From NCBI GenBank assembly GCA_030849075.1, contig JASAOO010003109.1, positions 1 through 22,749 on the forward strand: a stretch of DNA of 22,749 nucleotides. The letters run 5' to 3'. The first letter of the stretch is position 1. Each line of letters opens with the position of its first letter. This DNA is from Zelonia costaricensis. Its lineage: Eukaryota; Euglenozoa; Kinetoplastea; Trypanosomatida; Trypanosomatidae. The translations under genes were made by a program, and so were the position numbers. The notes beneath the pieces are model-generated. The model had not been told where the DNA came from. It saw only the letters and a list, made by a program, of their open reading frames with translations, and searched no databases. Positions 18,601 through 22,749 of this stretch are shown here, in pieces.

Positions 18601-19011
18601 CCCGCCGCCTCCGCCCCCCGCTGCGGTGATGGCCGCCTCCAGCGGCGCCTCGTAGGTCGCGTTCACCGTGACCCCGCGCTGCGCCGCATACAGCCGCAGG
18701 AGACGCAGCAGCTCATCCAGGGCTTCACTGTACGGCAGCGCGCCGGGATCGCGCTGCAGCAGCGCTGACAGCTGACCGCCCGCCTCTGCACCGTCGACGT
18801 CGTCAAACCCCGGCAGCCCTGGTGCCCCCGTCCCCTTGCTCGGCCCGGCGCCCGCGTCATCGCGCTTCGACTTGCCATCGTCGACGGTGCGCCAGATGAG
18901 GTAGCCGCCGAACACAACGAGCCAGAGAACGACAAGTGCAAGCGCGATGAGCACCCTCCGCACGAACCGCGACGTGCGGGTGCGCCGGCTGAGCGATGGC
19001 TTGACCCGCAT
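15607..19011 (-). CDS. Divergent GT60-like protein lacking the metal-binding motif (candidate pseudo-glycosyltransferase), gene D
   Basis: An 1134-residue protein with a short basic tail, one membrane helix (about 18-41) and a large lumenal part. I see distant but collinear similarity to gene C: ARCAMTVESIFRNAHRGF (331-348) matches the block after YRD-x-EC, and VGRYAALQLYRGE (468-480) matches YGRYMAMLLYRGE. The catalytic D-S-H of C aligns without gaps to N487-A488-G489, and the downstream W-D is kept. LDPTLQLLDGD then ALWTRGWNLF (987-997 and 1006-1015) match the DPHLPYIFDGEE and RLWTHGYNIY region, with GEE not conserved. About 350 extra residues, rich in Ala/Gly/Gln, sit between these blocks. 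The frame is fully open, so this is a maintained gene and not a decayed one. The longer open frame upstream starts with TTG and runs through a microsatellite; the first ATG (19011) is chosen. Function is unknown: pseudoenzyme or partner of a GlcNAc-transferase, or an enzyme of altered chemistry. Confidence 0.75.
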   Translation of the reverse strand: MRVKPSLSRRTRTSRFVRRVLIALALVVLWLVVFGGYLIWRTVDDGKSKRDDAGAGPSKGTGAPGLPGFDDVDGAEAGGQLSALLQRDPGALPYSEALDELLRLLRLYAAQRGVTVNATYEAPLEAAITAAGGGGGGFHKLGLAVPPGAEALRMQELEVLREIYERQQAASSAYLAARWVLDAPEVIATEQETYVERHLVPTSAEVELTPLRVIAGYYNTEGRHSLHHMAAGTEKAMNDDGYATYIQRSPTFFNPSHAARRGYGQEGSIFAAVPFALSDITADMVDAIHRRALNVSRGGAAAAAASAKNGKVQDLDDVPGDDGFGEVAFTAARCAMTVESIFRNAHRGFAVTVGTIDIVTVAGIASPADVHVRDPKAVLLPLRAVERAPLAATRQRRYSTVTCEPPDFRSGWEDANYGYRWKDNLRRRRVLVPLTKLARATAANPAAPQPQQQQQQRRLEESYAFPHVGRYAALQLYRGESYVLLLNAGAQLLPNWDLTVRLLYLRTPQRQRAVLTSRPTPGVVWRAMATALITTWDAAPYLTLSHGVAVATRPTASPGQRAAPPSAPPLDDAGRQLLAQLPADASAWLAAARADPVVALWLVTPGWLWPSVAAAHAGWARVSSLDASAGAGGAKAATVFDVFRSDVVRRVLGRGVGGDTVAAPRIPGDVRVVTVELVKDSAPSRVRVTRAGLADSPPIAGESLSPSEVYEMLFVAERRPPMPSQPIVDMAQAASTTVAPPAQPDAAARVRGDGTVAPACGSADSTSPFYAAAAKALLKRSFELCWLSEHRHVLRQAAHQLVRATIATTVLTASAGKAGAGLRECGGGGDGTGAGAAAGASSAPFAHSTVVSRVSRCLADMRYLEPRDPTTADSEGAGEAAALSAAHVGKVEGTPSPVSAQAAAAAAGVTDGATPYVLQSVASADFLFAPAEAFFAFSAEHRLRTRPRTLAEQLQQQQPSAAPLNLSNSAAATLAGASSGVPEAMRLDPTLQLLDGDLADAYVTYALWTRGWNLFGLTEAVAVGTGEPAHVPLGAQEMKKGSGEVCAVGGDAAAAADAAVPPELQQTRTFTSEAFWTLIRTCRASGAPFGLGADVGAGAADTTAAAHPLRRTLSAWESFAGVQLSALQERMKAA

Positions 19012-19069
19012 CGCGGGCGACGCTGTGCCACTGTCTTTGCGTATGCGTCTGAGGTGTGAAGGAAGCGCT

Positions 19070-19110
19070 TGTGTGTGCGTGTGCGTGTGCGTGTGTGCGT
19101 GTGTGTATGC
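19070..19110. repeat. GT-rich imperfect microsatellite upstream of gene D
   Basis: Interrupted GT repeats with GC steps, about 60-100 bp before the ATG of gene D, reading AC-rich in the mRNA sense. A second GT run lies at 19221-19236. Confidence 0.85.
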
Positions 19111-19153
19111 AAATATGTGTGTACAATGAAGGCTCTTCCTTTGCAAAGGAATG

Positions 19154-19301
19154 CTGGCGAGAGGGTGGGAGACGCCACGTATCGTTCGATTCGCATGCGT
19201 GTGTGTTGATGTTTGTGTATGTGTGTGTGTGTGTGTTTGTGTTTGTGCCGCGCGGTAAAGAGCAGGAGAGAAGGAGGGGCGGAGTCAACGGAGGAGTAGC
19301 T
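19154..19301 (-). promoter_or_regulatory. Candidate trans-splice acceptor region of gene D
   Basis: The minus strand has a C/T-rich tract at 19301-19256; the first AG after it is at 19155-19154, separated by AC-rich DNA. No ATG occurs between that AG and 19011. A nearer short tract with AG at 19050-19049 is an alternative. Confidence 0.3.
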
Positions 19302-19863
19302 GGGAAAGTGGTGCGATAGGCGCTCGTGTGCAATTGTTGCTGGACACTGCGCGCGATGCAGCACACAGCGCGTCGCCAGCCCTCACCCACACTGCCTTTG
19401 TGGAAAGTGAGACAACGTCGTGTCGTGGCACGCAACAAGACCAGTGGAGGAGATCGTGCAACGGCACGCCACCGACTCTCTTTTCCTTCTTCCCTCGGCA
19501 AGCCGGCCGAAGCGCTCAACCCTGGGCCACAGATCGCATCAGCAGCAGCATGCGCCTCGCGTGGTGCGTTAATGGAGGTTTTCTTTTTGGGGGAGAGAGA
19601 GAGGGAGGGATCGACGTTGTCGTAGGTACAATGAAGCACACGGGCCGCAACCGAGACGCGCAAATCAAACCACATAGACACACACACACACACGCACACA
19701 CGTCTCCAGCAGCGCCAGAAACAACTGACAACGATAAAGCCAGCATGAAGAGGACGTAGCGAGAGTTGGGAGGGGGGGGACGAGACGACGAGTCCAGCGC
19801 CGGCCCTTCATCCGCCAACGCCGCGAGAACGCGTGCGGATGCGCGTAAGTGGAGGTAGTTGAT

Positions 19864-19864
<1 letters not shown>

Positions 19865-19922
<58 letters not shown>
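19865..19922. repeat. (CA)29 microsatellite, the longest in the window
   Basis: A perfect 58-bp CA run; in the mRNA sense it reads (GT)29, about 480 nt after the stop of the Rab6 gene, probably in its 3' UTR. Length at such arrays is prone to slippage and to assembly error. Confidence 0.95.
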
Positions 19923-19923
<1 letters not shown>

Positions 19924-20400
19924 GCACACTTCAAGCTCTTTTTAAAAAAGCGAAAAACAGCGAGCAGGTTCTCTTCGTCTTGTCTTCTCTTTTTGGGGGA
20001 GAGGGTGTGCGTCACGCCACACTCGCGCAGGAATTGTGCGACAAGCCAAGGTCACACGCCTGTGGAGCCGCACATGGGTTAAGAAGCCACTGGCGAGGGG
20101 GGGGGAGTGCCTCAGCAAGTCGCCCTCCTGAAGCGCACACACAGACACACACATATAGACCCGCGTGCACCTTGAGTGGCTCTACGAGTCTAGTAGCGGG
20201 ACCTCCCTCCACCACCACACACCCCACACCCGCCACCAGCCGTGTACTCCCTGTCCGAGCACGTGCGTGTACGTACCAGTGTCCACGTCTGCCTCGGTGT
20301 CGAGGTGCCGTGCCGACCGCCTCTACTCTAGCAACCCACGCTCCTCCACACACACCACGAAATCGAAAACCAAACAGCACGCGGGAGGCGTGCAACTCGC

Positions 20401-21952
<1,552 letters not shown>

Positions 21953-22477
21953 CTACGACGAGGCCTGCCGCTTCCCCATGTCCTCGCGCTGCCACCGCTC
22001 CACATTTTGGCGGAAGTCGACGACGAACTCGTCGAACTCGTGCCGCCGCGCGTCCTTCTTCATCATGACACTCTCGTAGAGGTGCGTCTTGCACGCGAAC
22101 ACCTCGAGCACGAGGCCCAGCGTGAAGCCCACAAGGAAAACACCGAACATGCGCGCCGGGAAGGGCAGCTGCGTGCGGTAGGCCTTGAAGAAGCGGCTCG
22201 TCGCCGTGCCATCGCGCAGGAAGGGGTCGCGCGCCTTCTGCGCGTGTGCGTAGACGTGCTCGGCAGCAGACGGCGAAGATGACGTAGAGGACGGTGGCGG
22301 CCGCGGCGACTGCGCTGCAGCGGTGGGAGATGCAGCCGGGCTGGCAGCAGTAGCGGCAGCAGCCAGCCGTGGCGCCGCCCGTGCGAACGGGCGCAGCGGG
22401 CAGCAGAGGACCGCCGTCGCCGCCGCACTGCTGCCGCTGCCGCACCTCGCGTGAACCGCGAGCACCGACCGACGCAT
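21953..22477 (-). CDS. Hypothetical single-pass protein, probably mitochondrial, gene F
   Basis: A 174-residue protein of no family I recognise. The N-terminus MRRSVLAVHARCG, followed by an Arg/Ala/Ser-rich, acid-free stretch to about residue 70, looks like a mitochondrial targeting sequence. The rest is better ordered: an acidic/basic segment (72-106), one hydrophobic helix (about 110-128, FGVFLVGFTLGLVLEVFA), then a charged C-terminal region (129-170) with predicted helical character. The contrast between a low-complexity front and a balanced, charged rear suggests the conserved part is residues 85-168. The reading frame continues upstream to a GTG, but the first ATG (22477) fits the targeting signal and follows a candidate acceptor. 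It could be a small inner-membrane or respiratory-complex accessory protein; that is a guess. It is transcribed in the same direction as Rab6. Confidence 0.7.
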   Translation of the reverse strand: MRRSVLAVHARCGSGSSAAATAVLCCPLRPFARAAPRLAAAATAASPAASPTAAAQSPRPPPSSTSSSPSAAEHVYAHAQKARDPFLRDGTATSRFFKAYRTQLPFPARMFGVFLVGFTLGLVLEVFACKTHLYESVMMKKDARRHEFDEFVVDFRQNVERWQREDMGKRQASS

Positions 22478-22640
22478 CTTTCCGCGTTTCCCGTTTTTAC
22501 GTTCCCCCACCCGTGCAGTGGAACCGCGGACGATGGATGGGGGGGGATGTGGGGAAGCGGGGAAGCAGCGAGGCGTGGAGGCGGAGTGCCGATGTTGACG
22601 GTCGACCCCGTAACGTGCGTCAGCTCCCGCACGCAGCGGC

Positions 22641-22685
22641 CTCGAACGGATGAGAAGAGAAAATAGGAAAAAGGGGGAGCCGGAC
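22641..22685 (-). promoter_or_regulatory. Candidate trans-splice acceptor of gene F
   Basis: A strong T/C tract on the minus strand (22685-22645) is followed by AG at 22642-22641, giving a leader of about 163 nt without an ATG before 22477. Confidence 0.45.
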
Positions 22686-22729
22686 AGAGAGGCCCACAGG
22701 GACCCTCAGCGCTGTGCGTGCGTACGTGC

Positions 22730-22745
22730 GGGGGGGGGGGGGGGG
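22730..22745. repeat. 16-base G homopolymer at the window edge
   Basis: An uninterrupted G run in the spacer upstream of gene F. Its length is likely to be uncertain, since such runs are sequenced poorly. Confidence 0.85.
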
Positions 22746-22749
22746 CAAC

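Larger units (their letters stand above)
19012..20400. other. Spacer between genes E and D
   Basis: About 1.4 kb with no supported gene. Contents in the direction of transcription: CA-rich DNA at 20135-20155, the long CA array at 19865-19922, CA-rich DNA near 19676-19700, then the pyrimidine tract and AC-rich leader of D. Open frames here are short or made of repeat dipeptides. Confidence 0.7.

Noticed and set aside
17374..18768. A 464-codon plus-strand open frame within gene D
   Set aside because: It is antisense to gene D with Arg/Gln/His-rich composition and no recognisable domain; the minus-strand frame carries the GT60-like blocks.
15607..19011. Gene D as a pseudogene
   Set aside because: The frame is intact over 1134 codons with a good membrane anchor and several preserved structural residues; only the catalytic motifs are altered, so loss of catalysis is more likely than loss of the gene.

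Overview
The window looks like nuclear DNA of a trypanosomatid flagellate, most likely Leishmania or a close relative in the Leishmaniinae. The reasons are intronless, GC-rich, widely spaced genes all on one strand; polypyrimidine tracts followed by AG upstream of the start codons, as expected for spliced-leader trans-splicing; abundant (CA)n/(GT)n microsatellites in the spacers; and two members of the SCG-type phosphoglycan beta-1,3-galactosyltransferase family, a Leishmania hallmark. Species and chromosome cannot be fixed from the sequence alone.

Six protein genes are supported, all on the minus strand, so transcription runs from high to low coordinates. In that order they are: (F) 22477-21953, a small single-pass, probably mitochondrial protein of unknown function; (E) 21261-20401, a Rab6-type Golgi GTPase with an unusually long low-complexity C-terminus; (D) 19011-15607, a highly divergent relative of the GT60 polypeptide alpha-GlcNAc-transferases that has lost the metal-binding motif; (C) 14491-11261, a GT60 GlcNAc-transferase with intact motifs; (B) 9248-4857 and (A) 3798-946, two SCG-like galactosyltransferases of GT31 type with intact DDD motifs, B carrying a very long cytosolic tail. 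Start codons were placed at the first true ATG; longer in-frame extensions of B, D, E and F begin only at GTG or TTG.

C and D look like an ancient tandem pair, and so do A and B. Four consecutive type II membrane glycosyltransferase-like proteins beside Rab6 make this a Golgi-themed block: C probably acts in protein O-glycosylation, A and B probably in phosphoglycan (LPG/PPG) side chains, and E in Golgi trafficking. Trypanosomatid polycistrons are usually not organised by function, so the grouping may come simply from tandem duplication plus chance.

The spacers (about 0.7-2 kb) hold microsatellites, homopolymer runs, candidate splice acceptors and a single N (9484) flanked by a perfect 46-bp duplication that looks like an assembly join. 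No tRNA, snoRNA, transposon or CRISPR could be recognised. The observation most worth following is gene D, a candidate pseudo-glycosyltransferase next to its probable active paralogue.
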